DNA of 33,836 nucleotides from CAZVRZ01 sp964629965 (GTDB taxonomy: Bacteria > Chloroflexota > Anaerolineae > Anaerolineales > UBA4823). A program made the translations under genes and the position numbers. Every line of letters begins with the position of its first letter. Position 1 is the stretch's first letter. The notes beneath the pieces were generated by a model. The model had not been told where the DNA came from and made no database searches. It saw nothing but the letters and a program-made list of their open reading frames with translations. The stretch lies in contig CAZVRZ010000053.1 in assembly GCA_964629965.1 (NCBI GenBank), positions 1-33,836 on the forward strand, given 5' to 3'. This document shows, in pieces, positions 8,659-17,144 of this stretch.

Positions 8659-9131
8659 GTTTGCTCCTGCTGAATATCCTGTTAGCGATTGCCTGGGCTG
8701 CCCTGACCGGCAGCTTCCAACCGATCGATCTACTCTTTGGCTTTGGGCTGGGTTACCTGGTCTTATGGCTTGTTACCCGCACGGGCAAATCCCCGAAATA
8801 CTTCCGGCAGATTTCGCTTGTGCTGGGGTTGTTGGGTTTTTTTCTGGCAGATTTGCTGCGTGCCAATATCCGCATGGCTGGTCTCATCCTCTCCCCGCGC
8901 ATGAAACTGCGCCCGGCCGTGGTGGCCGTGCCGCTGATCCTGAAATCCGAACGCGCCGTCGTCTTGTTAGCCAATCTGATGACCCTCACTCCTGGCACAC
9001 TCAGCCTGGACATTTCTAACGACCGGCGTACACTGTTCATCCACACCGTCTACCTGGAAGATGCCGAGCAATTCAAACAGCAACTGCTTACAGGATATGA
9101 ACGGCGATTGAAGGAGTTGTTTGAGACATGA
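8655..9131 (+). CDS. mrpE: Mrp-type Na+/H+ antiporter subunit E
   Basis: A 158-residue protein whose ATG overlaps the mrpD stop (ATGA). Two or three membrane segments at the N-terminus are followed by a cytoplasmic domain. The family signature ANLMTLTPGTLSLDIS is present, with the following FIHTVYLEDAEQFK. It is a structural subunit of the Mrp complex. Confidence 0.94.
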   Translation: MSLLLLNILLAIAWAALTGSFQPIDLLFGFGLGYLVLWLVTRTGKSPKYFRQISLVLGLLGFFLADLLRANIRMAGLILSPRMKLRPAVVAVPLILKSERAVVLLANLMTLTPGTLSLDISNDRRTLFIHTVYLEDAEQFKQQLLTGYERRLKELFET

Positions 9132-9385
9132 GCGAGCTCATCTGGAACATCATCTTGCTCGTCTTATCGGCAGGCCTGGTTAGCGCTTTCATCCGGCTGG
9201 CGCGCCCTTACCTGCCTGATCGGGTGATTGCGCTGGACCTGATCAGCATCCTGGCAATGGGTTTCATTGTGGTGTATGCGGTGCGCTTTAACCAACCGAG
9301 CTTCCTGGATGTGGCTATCATCCTGGCGATGATCTCCTTTTTGGGCACGGTGGCATTCGCTTATTATTTAGAAAGGAGATGGTGA
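9128..9385 (+). CDS. mrpF: Mrp-type Na+/H+ antiporter subunit F
   Basis: An 85-residue membrane protein with three helices, overlapping mrpE by four bases. LARPYLPDRVIALDLISILA matches the MnhF/MrpF signature (GPxxxDRVxAxD), followed by LDVAIILAMISFLGTVAFA. The size is normal for the subunit. Confidence 0.93.
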   Translation: MSELIWNIILLVLSAGLVSAFIRLARPYLPDRVIALDLISILAMGFIVVYAVRFNQPSFLDVAIILAMISFLGTVAFAYYLERRW

Positions 9386-9810
9386 TGCTGCGCGAAGCGG
9401 TTGTGATGGTGCTGATGTTTGGCGGCGCGATCTTCATGGCGCTAGCCGGCCTGGGGATGCTGCGCATGCCCGACCTTTTTTTACGCATGTCTTCATCTGC
9501 CAAGGCAGGCACGCTGGGCGCCGGGCTGATCTTACTGGGTGCGGCGATCCACTTCAACGATTTTAGCATCTATACCCGCTCTTTTGCCATCATCGTCTTT
9601 CTGCTGCTCACCGCACCGGTGGCAGCCCACATGATCGGCCGGGCTGCTTATTTTGACGGTGTTCCCCTGTGGAAAGGCACTGTGCAGGATGATCTGCGTG
9701 GGCATTACCGGGTTTCCACCCATTCTTTGGAGACGACTACAATCCCAGAAGATGACAGCCTGGTCACCAATGAAAGCGCCGGCCCAGATCAAGGCGACTT
9801 CGATCGCTGA
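9379..9810 (+). CDS. mrpG: Mrp-type Na+/H+ antiporter subunit G
   Basis: Up to 143 residues with three membrane helices. LGMLRMPDLFLRMSSSAKAG is the MnhG/MrpG signature, followed by TAPVAAHMIGRAAYFDGVPL. The first ATG (9379) abuts AAAGGAG too closely; the ATG at 9385 lies six bases after it and overlaps the mrpF stop (TGATG), so 9385 is the likelier start. The C-terminal tail of about 40 polar residues is longer than usual. It closes the seven-gene antiporter operon. Confidence 0.93.
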   Translation: MVMLREAVVMVLMFGGAIFMALAGLGMLRMPDLFLRMSSSAKAGTLGAGLILLGAAIHFNDFSIYTRSFAIIVFLLLTAPVAAHMIGRAAYFDGVPLWKGTVQDDLRGHYRVSTHSLETTTIPEDDSLVTNESAGPDQGDFDR

Positions 9811-9826
9811 GGAAACGAACGTATTC

Positions 9827-11494
9827 ATGAAAATGAATAATCAGCAGTTTCAGGCTTACAGAGTATTCCGCTTGATGTTGGGCATTGTTTTGAAAAGCGG
9901 AGGGTGGGCTTGCCTGGTGCTCGGCCTGGCGGCCTGCCAATTGGCAGCGCCATTCTCTGCGACGCCAACCGGTGAACTCATCCTGGTTTCTGCAACCTGG
10001 ACAGCCATATCTACCCAGGTTCCAGCTCGCACTCCGACCGAAGCGCTGTTGCAATCACCCACCCTGGAGGCGACCAGCACTCCCACCCTGGCGCCTGTCC
10101 CGCTTGCCAGTTCCACGCCCACGCCGGTTTTTTATGAACCGGCTGGCTGCTGGCAGCCGCCTGAAGATTACGCCCGAGTGCAAATCAACGGGTACACCCT
10201 TAACACCCGCACATTCCTCATGCTCCAGCAGGCTGCCCGGCTGTATGGCGGCGAGATCGATGTGGCCGGAGCAGCTATCATCCAGGGCAGTTATCGTAAC
10301 AACAGCCTGGATAGTTTGGATGTCCATCTCGGCGGCGGCGCAGTGGATATTACGGTGACCCGTCCCAACTCGAGCTATGTTTTTTATACCGAAATCGAGC
10401 CGCTCGTTCGGGCGCTGCGCACGGTGGGATTTGCTGCCTGGCTGCGCGAGGATGATGAGATGGGGGCCGAGGCGGGGTTGTACATCCATGCGGTGGCCAT
10501 TGGCGATGCCGATCTTGCGCCTGCTGCCCGGGAGCAGATCACCAGTTACTTGCGCGGTTATGATGGCCTGCCCATCAACGCTGGCGATGCCGGCCTCGAC
10601 CGGTATGGCGGACCGCTGATTTGCCGCTGGATGATGGAGGCCGGTTATACGGATCTGCGAATGCCCACGCCTATTCCAACTGCTGGCCCACCCTGGCAAG
10701 AACGCCTGCGCCAGACTGCCTCGACTTACCTGGCATACTACCCTGAAGACGCCGATCAGATCGCTCGCAACCTCGATTTCCTGGACGGTGAAACCGAATC
10801 TGCTGAAAATATGTGCGGCCCGCTGTCTGCGGCGATCCTGCGGGATGCCGGCTTGCTGCCCAACCAGCCTGGCCCGGTGCAGGTGCTCATATCCTACTGG
10901 CAGGCCCGCCCAATCGGAAATGGCCGCCCCTGGAATTTGTTTTCCGAGCGCGATTACGAGGTTTTTCGATTTGACACCCCCCTGGCAGAATTTGACTTTG
11001 GCGCCTGGCCTTTGCAGCCCGCGGATTTTTTGTATACCTATGCCAGCGGATCCGGCTTCGAACATATGTTTATTGTCACCGAAGTCGATGCGGAAGGGCG
11101 CGCCTACACTGTCAGCAACCAGCCCCAGATCTGGGGCAATGAGCTTTGGGGCTCGATGTTAATTCAACGCTACCTGCTCTACGATCCGCACGCACCGGGT
11201 TCAGGTATCATCTATAACGAATGGAGCGATCGCCGCCTGGGGCAAACGGGTCATGGCGGCTTCGATGTGCTGCGTAAGCGCGGCCTGGAGGCCGGCACGC
11301 CGTACGCTTACACCGTTCGCCCTGGTGATACGCTGCCCGAGCTGGCTGCACGTTTTGGCGCGACGCTGGAAAGCTTGGTTCAGGCCAATCCTGGGCTGGA
11401 TCTAGCCAATCTTCAAGTTGGCCAGCCGCTGACGATCCCCATTCCTCCTTATCTCCCGGGTCCTTCGGAACCGGCGCCAGACGGGCCTCCCTAA
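9827..11494 (+). CDS. Lipoprotein with M15-like, papain-like and LysM parts (cell-wall hydrolase candidate)
   Basis: The ATG at 9827 follows GAGGAAACG and starts a lipoprotein signal ending in LGLAAC (Cys 37). An open frame continues upstream to 9653, but there it overlaps mrpG. Next is a long Thr/Pro linker, then an M15-like region (QGSYRNNSLDSLDVHLGGGA with H167 and D174, and YIHAVAIGD with H221). Next comes a cysteine-peptidase-like region: C330 in NMCGPLSAAIL, H413 in FEHMFIVTEV, and N431. Finally there is a LysM domain at about 489-534 (YTVRPGDTLPELAARFGATL and QVGQPLTIP). The total is 555 residues. It is predicted to sit on the outside of the membrane and act on peptidoglycan or another envelope polymer. 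The catalytic roles are inferred from motif spacing, not proven. Confidence 0.8.
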   Translation: MKMNNQQFQAYRVFRLMLGIVLKSGGWACLVLGLAACQLAAPFSATPTGELILVSATWTAISTQVPARTPTEALLQSPTLEATSTPTLAPVPLASSTPTPVFYEPAGCWQPPEDYARVQINGYTLNTRTFLMLQQAARLYGGEIDVAGAAIIQGSYRNNSLDSLDVHLGGGAVDITVTRPNSSYVFYTEIEPLVRALRTVGFAAWLREDDEMGAEAGLYIHAVAIGDADLAPAAREQITSYLRGYDGLPINAGDAGLDRYGGPLICRWMMEAGYTDLRMPTPIPTAGPPWQERLRQTASTYLAYYPEDADQIARNLDFLDGETESAENMCGPLSAAILRDAGLLPNQPGPVQVLISYWQARPIGNGRPWNLFSERDYEVFRFDTPLAEFDFGAWPLQPADFLYTYASGSGFEHMFIVTEVDAEGRAYTVSNQPQIWGNELWGSMLIQRYLLYDPHAPGSGIIYNEWSDRRLGQTGHGGFDVLRKRGLEAGTPYAYTVRPGDTLPELAARFGATLESLVQANPGLDLANLQVGQPLTIPIPPYLPGPSEPAPDGPP

Positions 11495-11716
11495 ACGCCC
11501 TCGGGATGGCACCGTCGGACTACGATTGCACTAGCCTGCCGTCTGGATTGGAAGACCATTCAATTGGTTGAGCAAGGCAGTTCGCTACGCTGGTCAGATT
11601 GGCATATATCTTGGTAGTCGATGTCTTGTGCCAGGAGCGCCTGGCGCGCTTTCCGATGAAGTGGGTAGCAGTCCAGGCAGGCACGCGGTACAATTAGAGA
11701 GGATTGGAATTCGAAC

Positions 11717-12427
11717 ATGCTGGCGAAACTTTTCAGGAAACGCCCGGCGGGGGGGCGGGTTGAAGCCAAACAGTGCGCTTGCGGCAGAGAGATCGGCGCA
11801 AGCTCAGCTATCCGCGATATGGGATGCTACATCTCGTCGCGTGATTTGCTGGCCTGGCAGCAGATGGTGGATGAACTGGAGGCGGAAAGGCGCACTACTA
11901 CGCCGCAAGGCCAGGTCCGCATAGCCGAGCTGGAGCGGGCGATGCGCAACTGGCTTCAGGTGACGCGCTCTTGCTCGCTGTACCAATGCCCGCAGTGCGG
12001 GCGCCTGTTCGTGAACGAGCCGGGCGCTGGGCTGGGTGTTTCGGCGCAGGCGTGGCGCTTTGTGCCCGAAGATCCTCAGACGCCGCGGCGGCTTTTGCGG
12101 CCAGTGAATATGAAAGATGTCATGGAAAAGCTGGGCATTGGAAAGTGGAAACAGATGGAGCCGGATGATCCCGAAGTGATGGCCGACTACCTGGTTTATC
12201 GTATGTACGGCGGGGGGGCGGGGACGCAAGAGCGGCTGAACGAGGCGCTGGCAGCAGTGGAGAAGTGCGGGGATGGCTGGCACAGCGTGCAGATGATCGG
12301 CAGCTACCTGAAGTACACTTGCGAGCCCAAAGACCTGGTGACCAGACTGGATGTATGGGTGAAGAAAGGGAGGCTGCAGAAGCGCGGCTTTCCTGATTTC
12401 AAGCGCAGCGAGTACCGGATGCGTTAA
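11717..12427 (+). CDS. Hypothetical protein with Cys-pair zinc-ribbon-like motifs
   Basis: A 236-residue soluble protein that I do not recognise. Two Cys clusters are visible: C20-A-C22 (KQCACGREI) and C86 with C91-PQ-C94 (CSLYQCPQCGRLF). These could bind one zinc ion, and the second looks like a zinc-ribbon knuckle. Between them is a helical, charged stretch (residues 43-80). The C-terminal half has no known motif but contains two more Cys (C184, C202). The region 11495-11716 before it shows no other gene. There is no signal peptide and no operon partner. Function is unknown. Confidence 0.6.
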   Translation: MLAKLFRKRPAGGRVEAKQCACGREIGASSAIRDMGCYISSRDLLAWQQMVDELEAERRTTTPQGQVRIAELERAMRNWLQVTRSCSLYQCPQCGRLFVNEPGAGLGVSAQAWRFVPEDPQTPRRLLRPVNMKDVMEKLGIGKWKQMEPDDPEVMADYLVYRMYGGGAGTQERLNEALAAVEKCGDGWHSVQMIGSYLKYTCEPKDLVTRLDVWVKKGRLQKRGFPDFKRSEYRMR

Positions 12428-12433
12428 CGGATC

Positions 12434-13896
12434 CTAATAATATCCCTGGGTAGGTTCGCCTACCCCACCCCATGCTGGCACAGTCGAACCGCTAAGCTGG
12501 AGTAATGCATTTCCCTCTGCATCGGCTGCCTGAACGAGCAGGAGCAGGTGACGCAAAGGGGAATCGGTGGGGACGGAATGCCCGGTCTTGTCATTGATGA
12601 TCTGCACCTCCACCACCACCTGCCCGTCTTCAATCTGGGCGGTGGCGGTCATGGTGACCGCGTTCTGTAAAAGCTCAATGCTCCCTGCACCCGGAAAAGT
12701 GTGGGCATGGATGCTCAGCGGGTCACGCTCGACGCCGCCCATCCCCGGAGCGACGTTTGTGATCGGTGCGCTTTCGAGTATGGTGGGTGCTGGCAGGTGG
12801 CATTCCTGGCAAGTGCGGGCTGTGCCAGAGGTCAGGTCACTATATGAACTTTCCAACCACTCCTCATAGGAATTATAGATTGTTACACCCCAAAACTCAG
12901 CGGAATGGCAGGCCGCGCAGTAACGGCTTTTGCTTAACAAGAGCAGATAAGTATCTTCCTCCGGTACATTGTCATCATCGAATGTGCCGAAGAAAAGCTG
13001 GTAGCGCAGCGGATCGTCGGAGAAAGGCCGGCGAATATCCATCGAATATCCACCGAGATAACCCCTGGCATGTTGGGGTAGGCAAACCCGTATTGGGATT
13101 GAGGGTAACATCGGCAATCTTGTGACAAAAGTTGCAGTGCACGCCAAATGTATCGGCGCCAGAGACCGTGTTGGGATCAGTCCCGTAAGAGGAGTCGATC
13201 GCTGCTCCGGGATTGTGGCAGGCGGCGCAATTGCCGGTGGTTGTTGGAAAATCGAGTTTATAGCCGGGGCCGTAGTATGGTTGAGAAGCATCGGGAGGCA
13301 TCGGGAACTGGCCGTAGTCTTTGGTATAGATATAACGGGTGAGTGGACTCTGGTTGCCGAAAATATCCGTGCCATTGTACATGCAGGTTGGCCGCTGAAC
13401 GCCCGTGGGCATCATTGTCTAGCCATACCTGGGTCACGCCCGGTTTACAGGAGTAGCACGAATTCACGCCGGTCGGCGGGATCCACTCGTACGCCGGGTT
13501 ATCGTTCGCCTGGATGAGCCGCATGTTAATCGTCACGCTGCTAGCCGGTGGAACCAGCCCTTCAACCTTGCTGCAGTAGTAACCATCTGCCCAGGCGCCG
13601 AGGGTGACCGCCGAGCCTGGGGACAGCTCGGTTAGGGTGAAATGCCCCTGCGTGTCGGTGGTGGTGGCATTGGAAGTCGCCTGGATGCGGACGTTTACCC
13701 CCTCCAACGGAATCCCATCTGGGCTGAGCACGATGCCTTCGATCCAGCCGGCTTCTGGCCTGATCGTCGGCGTTGGCAAGGTGCCGGCCTGAGGGGGGAT
13801 CGTTGGAGGGGAGGGCGTTGGTGCCCGGGAGCAAGCAGTCAGGATGCTTAACCCCAATACAGCCAGCCCTGACGTGAAGCGCAGACCCTTTTTCAT
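12434..13896 (-). pseudogene. Multihaem c-type cytochrome lipoprotein with carboxypeptidase-regulatory-like domain, three frame disruptions
   Basis: Starting at ATG 13896 the product begins with a lipoprotein signal (LGLSILTAC). Then comes a beta-sandwich like carboxypeptidase regulatory domains (GIVLSPDGIPLEGVNVRIQA) and then the haem part. Five haem-type motifs occur in order: CYSCK, NCAACH, HCNFCH, YCAACH and TCQECH, followed by a C-terminal beta domain. The reading frame changes three times: near 13381-13400 (one extra base or a small deletion), in the G4 run at 13075-13078 (one base missing), and in an 11-bp tandem duplication at 13032-13052. Repairing the last two restores NMPGVISVDIRRPFSDD. 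An exported electron-transfer protein is expected. It may be a decayed gene or partly mis-assembled. Confidence 0.75.
13032..13052. repeat. 11-bp tandem duplication inside the cytochrome gene
   Basis: CGAATATCCA occurs at 13032-13041 and again at 13043-13052, giving a period of 11. Deleting one unit restores a continuous reading frame through the haem domain. It is therefore a frameshifting duplication, not a functional repeat. Confidence 0.75.
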
Positions 13897-13922
13897 CCGT
13901 TGACCTTTCTTGTTTAATAATA

Positions 13923-14231
13923 TCAGGGTATCACCGGTGTTCCCAGGCGCCAGACGCCCGATCGGCGAGTGCCGGCATATAGCACTGAACCATCATCCGA
14001 AAGAGCCACTTTAGCCACTGTCTCCTGATCGAGGGTCACTTCAAAACCGCCGGTCACTTCCCAGTGCAACAGGGTGCACTCCCCGGGTTGTAACTCGGTC
14101 AGGTCAGATGCCAGGATAATTTCATTGATACCAGCGGGCACGCTCGCGGTGGCTGTGGGCGTTCCACTACAGGCGGTTAAATAGATAGCGACAACCAATA
14201 ATACTGCTAGAGATGGCGGCCGAACAGACAT
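13923..14231 (-). CDS. Small lipoprotein of unknown function
   Basis: A 102-residue protein with a clear lipoprotein signal (VAIYLTAC-SGTPTATAS). After it comes one Ig-like strand pattern, LQPGECTLLHWEVTGGFEVT, which resembles the short beta domains often repeated in Chloroflexota surface lipoproteins. It ends soon after (VLYAGTRRSGVWRLG), so it may be a shortened version of a longer surface protein. It lies 26 bases upstream of the cytochrome gene on the same strand, so the two are probably cotranscribed. Confidence 0.6.
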   Translation of the reverse strand: MSVRPPSLAVLLVVAIYLTACSGTPTATASVPAGINEIILASDLTELQPGECTLLHWEVTGGFEVTLDQETVAKVALSDDGSVLYAGTRRSGVWRLGTPVIP

Positions 14232-14453
14232 TTCTGCTCCTTTGAGAGCCAGGCAGGCTCATGGACACGATCGATATGACTGGAAACAGTGGTCGGAACG
14301 GTAATGAGGAGTGATGAAACAGTCAGGGCTGAGAAGATCCCCAAATGCCCTGAAGCTGCCAGGTAGGAAGCACAGTGATGAGCACTATATTTAATTATGC
14401 GCCGGAATTTGGCTTTGTCAATGCGAACGATCGCCGCCAGGCAAACAAAGCAG

Positions 14454-14639
14454 CTACAGCAACTGTGCAATTATCTTCCACAGATCGGGTAAATCTAACG
14501 CCTCGCCAAACTGCTCCACCCAGGAACGGATGCGCTCTGTATCCAAATCGGGTTCTCTCCAATCGCAAACATCTATCTTGACAATTTCGACTATTATCCT
14601 ATACAATATGTTATAATAAGTTTTACAAAATATATACAA
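14454..14639 (-). pseudogene. Possible C-terminal remnant of a nucleotidyltransferase-like protein
   Basis: A 61-codon minus-strand frame ends with DTERIRSWVEQFGEALDLPD followed by LWKIIAQLL and a stop. From memory this resembles the tail of DUF6036/AbiEii-type nucleotidyltransferase proteins (D-x-x-x-I-R-x-W-x-x-x-F-x-EAL-x-x-P). No upstream part of such a gene is present; the frame begins in AT-rich promoter sequence. It is probably debris or chance. Confidence 0.25.
14578..14605 (+). promoter_or_regulatory. Sigma-70-type promoter for the SDR/SOUL/MFS gene run
   Basis: TTGACA at 14578-14583 is followed after 16 bases by TATACA at 14600-14605; TACAAT with 18-base spacing is an alternative. 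It points to the SDR gene that starts at 14705, giving a leader of roughly 95 bases. The surrounding sequence is AT-rich. Confidence 0.5.
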
Positions 14640-14704
14640 ATTATAATTTTACGATTTGACATCCCAGATGCTGGGATTGGATAGTAAACAATTTACGGAA
14701 CGAC

Positions 14705-16180
14705 ATGATGAAAAATGCTCTTGTGCTGGTAACTGGTGTAACCGGATATATTGGAGGGCGCTTAGTGCCAAAGCTCCTCGCGTCCGGTTATCGGGTTCGG
14801 GTATTGGTTCGAGATCGAAGTCGCTTGCAAGGTCGCACATGGCTCAGCCAGGTGGAAGTCTTGCAGGCAGATGTGTTTGAACCGACTTCGCTGCTCACAG
14901 CGATGATCGGCGTTAGCGCAGCGTATTATCTGATTCACAGCATGAGCGGCAGGGCAGATTTCGACCAGCGCGACATCCAGGCAGCCCGTAATTTTGGGGA
15001 TGCGGCCCGCGCTAATGGTGTCGAGCGTATCATTTACTTGGGCGGGTTAGGCGACCCGGCAGCCGATCTTTCGAAACATCTGCGCTCGCGCCACCAAACG
15101 GGGCAAGCGCTCCAGGAAGCGGGCGTGCCTGTTACAGAATTTCGGGCTGCCATTGTGGTGGGATCGGGCAGTATTTCATTCGAAATGATCCGTTACCTGA
15201 CCGAACGTGTTCCGGTCATGATCTGCCCGCGCTGGGTTTTCACCCGCGTGCAGCCGATTGCGATAAGTGATGTACTCAACTACCTGGCTGCTGCTCTTGA
15301 AACACCGCAAAGCAGCGGCCGGATCGTTGAAATCGGCGGTTCTGACGTGTTCACCTATGGGGATATGATGTTAGGATATGCGCGGGCGCGCGGCTTGCGC
15401 CGTTGGTTGTTATCCGTTCCGGTACTCACCCCTCGGCTTTCATCCCATTGGGTTAACCTGGTCACGCCTATTCCGGCGAGTATCGCTCGCCCGCTGATTG
15501 ATGGCTTACGCAATGAAGTCATCGTTCGTGATGATTCTGCGCGGGAACTGTTTCCCCAAATCGAGCCGATGGACTACCCATCAGCGGTCGCGCTGGCCCT
15601 GGCTGATTTAGAAGCCCATCATATCGAAACATCCTGGAGCGACGCGCTGGTGACCAGCCAGGGCGATGTTGTTCCAGTTGTCTTATCCACCCAAGAAGGA
15701 ATGATCATCGAAAGACGGCAGCAATTTGTACCCGCTGCCCCTGCCATCGTTTTCAAAATGATCAGCCGCCTGGGTGGACAAACGGGCTGGCTGTACTTGA
15801 ATTGGGTCTGGCGTGTGCGCGGCTGGATAGACCGGCTGATCGGCGGTGTGGGATTGCGCCGTGGGCGGCGCGACCCTGAGAGCATTAGGATGGGGGATGT
15901 GATTGATTTCTGGCGAGTGGAGGCCGTGGAGGCAGATAAGCGCTTGCTTCTGCGTGCAGAAATGAAGCTCCCAGGCCGTGCCTGGCTACAATTTGAAACC
16001 CATTCCTATCCTGGTGAGCAAACCCGCCTGGTGCAAACGACTTTCTTTGCCTCCAAAGGCTTGTTTGGCCTGGCTTATTGGTATCTTTTATATCCCATCC
16101 ATCGTTTGATCTTTGCTGGCATGATTCGCAACCTGGCCCAGCGCACGATGGAATTGAAGATGAAAGGGAACCCCAAATGA
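14705..16180 (+). CDS. SDR-family NAD(P)-binding protein with C-terminal DUF2867
   Basis: A 491-residue protein. The N-terminus is an extended/atypical SDR Rossmann fold (LVTGVTGYIGGRLVPKLLAS), with YYLIHSMSG and the DISDV-like IAISDVLNYLAAAL further on. From about residue 330 the DUF2867 domain follows (SRLGGQTGWLYLNWVWRVRG, FWRVEAVEADKRLLLRAEMK, and LYPIHRLIFAGMI at the end). This is the YbjT-type two-domain architecture. The substrate is unknown; a quinone or lipid is likely given the family. It is the first gene of a run in which stops and starts overlap. The start could also be the next codon at 14708. Confidence 0.88.
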   Translation: MMKNALVLVTGVTGYIGGRLVPKLLASGYRVRVLVRDRSRLQGRTWLSQVEVLQADVFEPTSLLTAMIGVSAAYYLIHSMSGRADFDQRDIQAARNFGDAARANGVERIIYLGGLGDPAADLSKHLRSRHQTGQALQEAGVPVTEFRAAIVVGSGSISFEMIRYLTERVPVMICPRWVFTRVQPIAISDVLNYLAAALETPQSSGRIVEIGGSDVFTYGDMMLGYARARGLRRWLLSVPVLTPRLSSHWVNLVTPIPASIARPLIDGLRNEVIVRDDSARELFPQIEPMDYPSAVALALADLEAHHIETSWSDALVTSQGDVVPVVLSTQEGMIIERRQQFVPAAPAIVFKMISRLGGQTGWLYLNWVWRVRGWIDRLIGGVGLRRGRRDPESIRMGDVIDFWRVEAVEADKRLLLRAEMKLPGRAWLQFETHSYPGEQTRLVQTTFFASKGLFGLAYWYLLYPIHRLIFAGMIRNLAQRTMELKMKGNPK

Positions 16181-16758
16181 CAGAAACCCCGAAGTATTCT
16201 GTAATCAAGAAACAAAACGAAATTGAAATCCGGCATTACCCTGCTTACGTTCAAGCTGAGGTGGTCATTGACGAAAAGCAATATCAATCGGCTATTGAAA
16301 AAGGTTTCAGTGTCCTGGCGGGATATATTTTCGGCAATAATGTCTCGAAACAAAAAATCGAGATGACCACCCCCGTTCAGGCATCTCAATCTGAAAAAAT
16401 TGCTATGACCACGCCGGTTACTGTTACTGGTGAATCCAGTTTCACGGTGGCTTTCATCATGCCATCCGCATACACCCTGGAAACACTGCCACATCCGAAA
16501 GACAGCCGGGTTCACTTCAGGCTGATACCCGCCCGCTCCCTGGCTGCGATCCGGTTTTCCGGGTACTTCCGGCAAGATACAATCCAGAAAAACAAGCAGC
16601 GCCTCATTCAGTGGCTGCATGAACAAGGCATTGAAACAGCAGGAGACTTCATCGTAGCTGGATATAATCCCCCCTGGGTGCCGGGGTTTCTGGCGCGCAA
16701 CGAAGTCTTGATCCAGATCAAAACTGAACTTCAGGAGGAAGATGATGAGGTATCTTAA
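16177..16758 (+). CDS. SOUL-family haem-binding protein
   Basis: The ATG at 16177 overlaps the SDR stop (ATGA); an upstream in-frame ATG at 16078 lies inside the SDR gene and is unlikely. The 193-residue protein shows SOUL family marks: YSVIKKQNEIEIRHYPAY, the repeated IEMTTPV and IAMTTPV strands, and the closing YNPPWVPGFLARNEVLI. The family binds haem or other tetrapyrroles. No signal peptide is seen, so it should be cytoplasmic. It belongs to the same transcript as the SDR and DUF2177 genes. Confidence 0.92.
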   Translation: MTETPKYSVIKKQNEIEIRHYPAYVQAEVVIDEKQYQSAIEKGFSVLAGYIFGNNVSKQKIEMTTPVQASQSEKIAMTTPVTVTGESSFTVAFIMPSAYTLETLPHPKDSRVHFRLIPARSLAAIRFSGYFRQDTIQKNKQRLIQWLHEQGIETAGDFIVAGYNPPWVPGFLARNEVLIQIKTELQEEDDEVS

Positions 16759-17143
16759 ACTTTATCTTGTATCGTTGGCAGCATTCTTTGTCATTGACAT
16801 GCTTTGGCTGGGACTGGCAGCGCGTTCGTTTTATCAGCAGTATCTTGGCTTTTTGATGGCCCCTAGCCCCAACTGGTTTGTGGCGATCCTGTTCTATTTG
16901 CTATTCATCGTAGGCCTTTTGGTGTTTGTCGTTTTGCCAGGACTGAAAGCCAACTCGCTCAAAACGACCCTGTTACGTGCGGCTCTATATGGGCTGAGCA
17001 CCTATGCCACCTATGATTTGACCAATCTCGCCACCCTGAAAGATTGGCCCGCGCTGCTCAGCATGGTGGATATGCTTTGGGGAACGGTCTTGAGCGTTTT
17101 GGTAAGCTCGATCAGTTTTATAGCAGGAAAGCGGATTGTTTGA
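16742..17143 (+). CDS. DUF2177 family membrane protein
   Basis: A 133-residue, four-helix membrane protein, overlapping the SOUL gene by 17 bases. FFVIDMLWLGLAARSFYQQY and the later GLSTYATYDLTNLATLKDWP are the DUF2177 signature, and the final helix follows MLWGTVLSVLVSS. The family has no known activity, but it is often found near photolyase/LitR-type stress islands (from memory). GGAGGAAGATG at its start serves as the ribosome site. Confidence 0.9.
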   Translation: MMRYLKLYLVSLAAFFVIDMLWLGLAARSFYQQYLGFLMAPSPNWFVAILFYLLFIVGLLVFVVLPGLKANSLKTTLLRAALYGLSTYATYDLTNLATLKDWPALLSMVDMLWGTVLSVLVSSISFIAGKRIV

Positions 17144-17144
17144 T

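Larger units (their letters stand above)
14232..14704. other. AT-rich intergenic region with promoter and a possible gene tail
   Basis: Between the divergent lipoprotein and SDR genes lie 473 bases. The right part (about 14570-14660) is markedly AT-rich and holds a good sigma-70-type promoter for the plus strand. The central part contains a minus-strand reading frame that looks like a gene remnant (see separate entry). Nothing else was recognised. Confidence 0.5.

Noticed and set aside
10055..11065. 336-codon minus-strand open frame
   Set aside because: It is antisense to the LysM lipoprotein gene, which has clear motifs; the minus frame has none.
12434..13896. Naming the multihaem gene nrfA
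   Set aside because: Motif count and order fit, but the haem spacing and the N-terminal beta domain do not.
14375..14581. 68-codon plus-strand open frame in the intergenic region
   Set aside because: It has no ribosome site and no recognisable motif, and it runs into the promoter region of the SDR gene.
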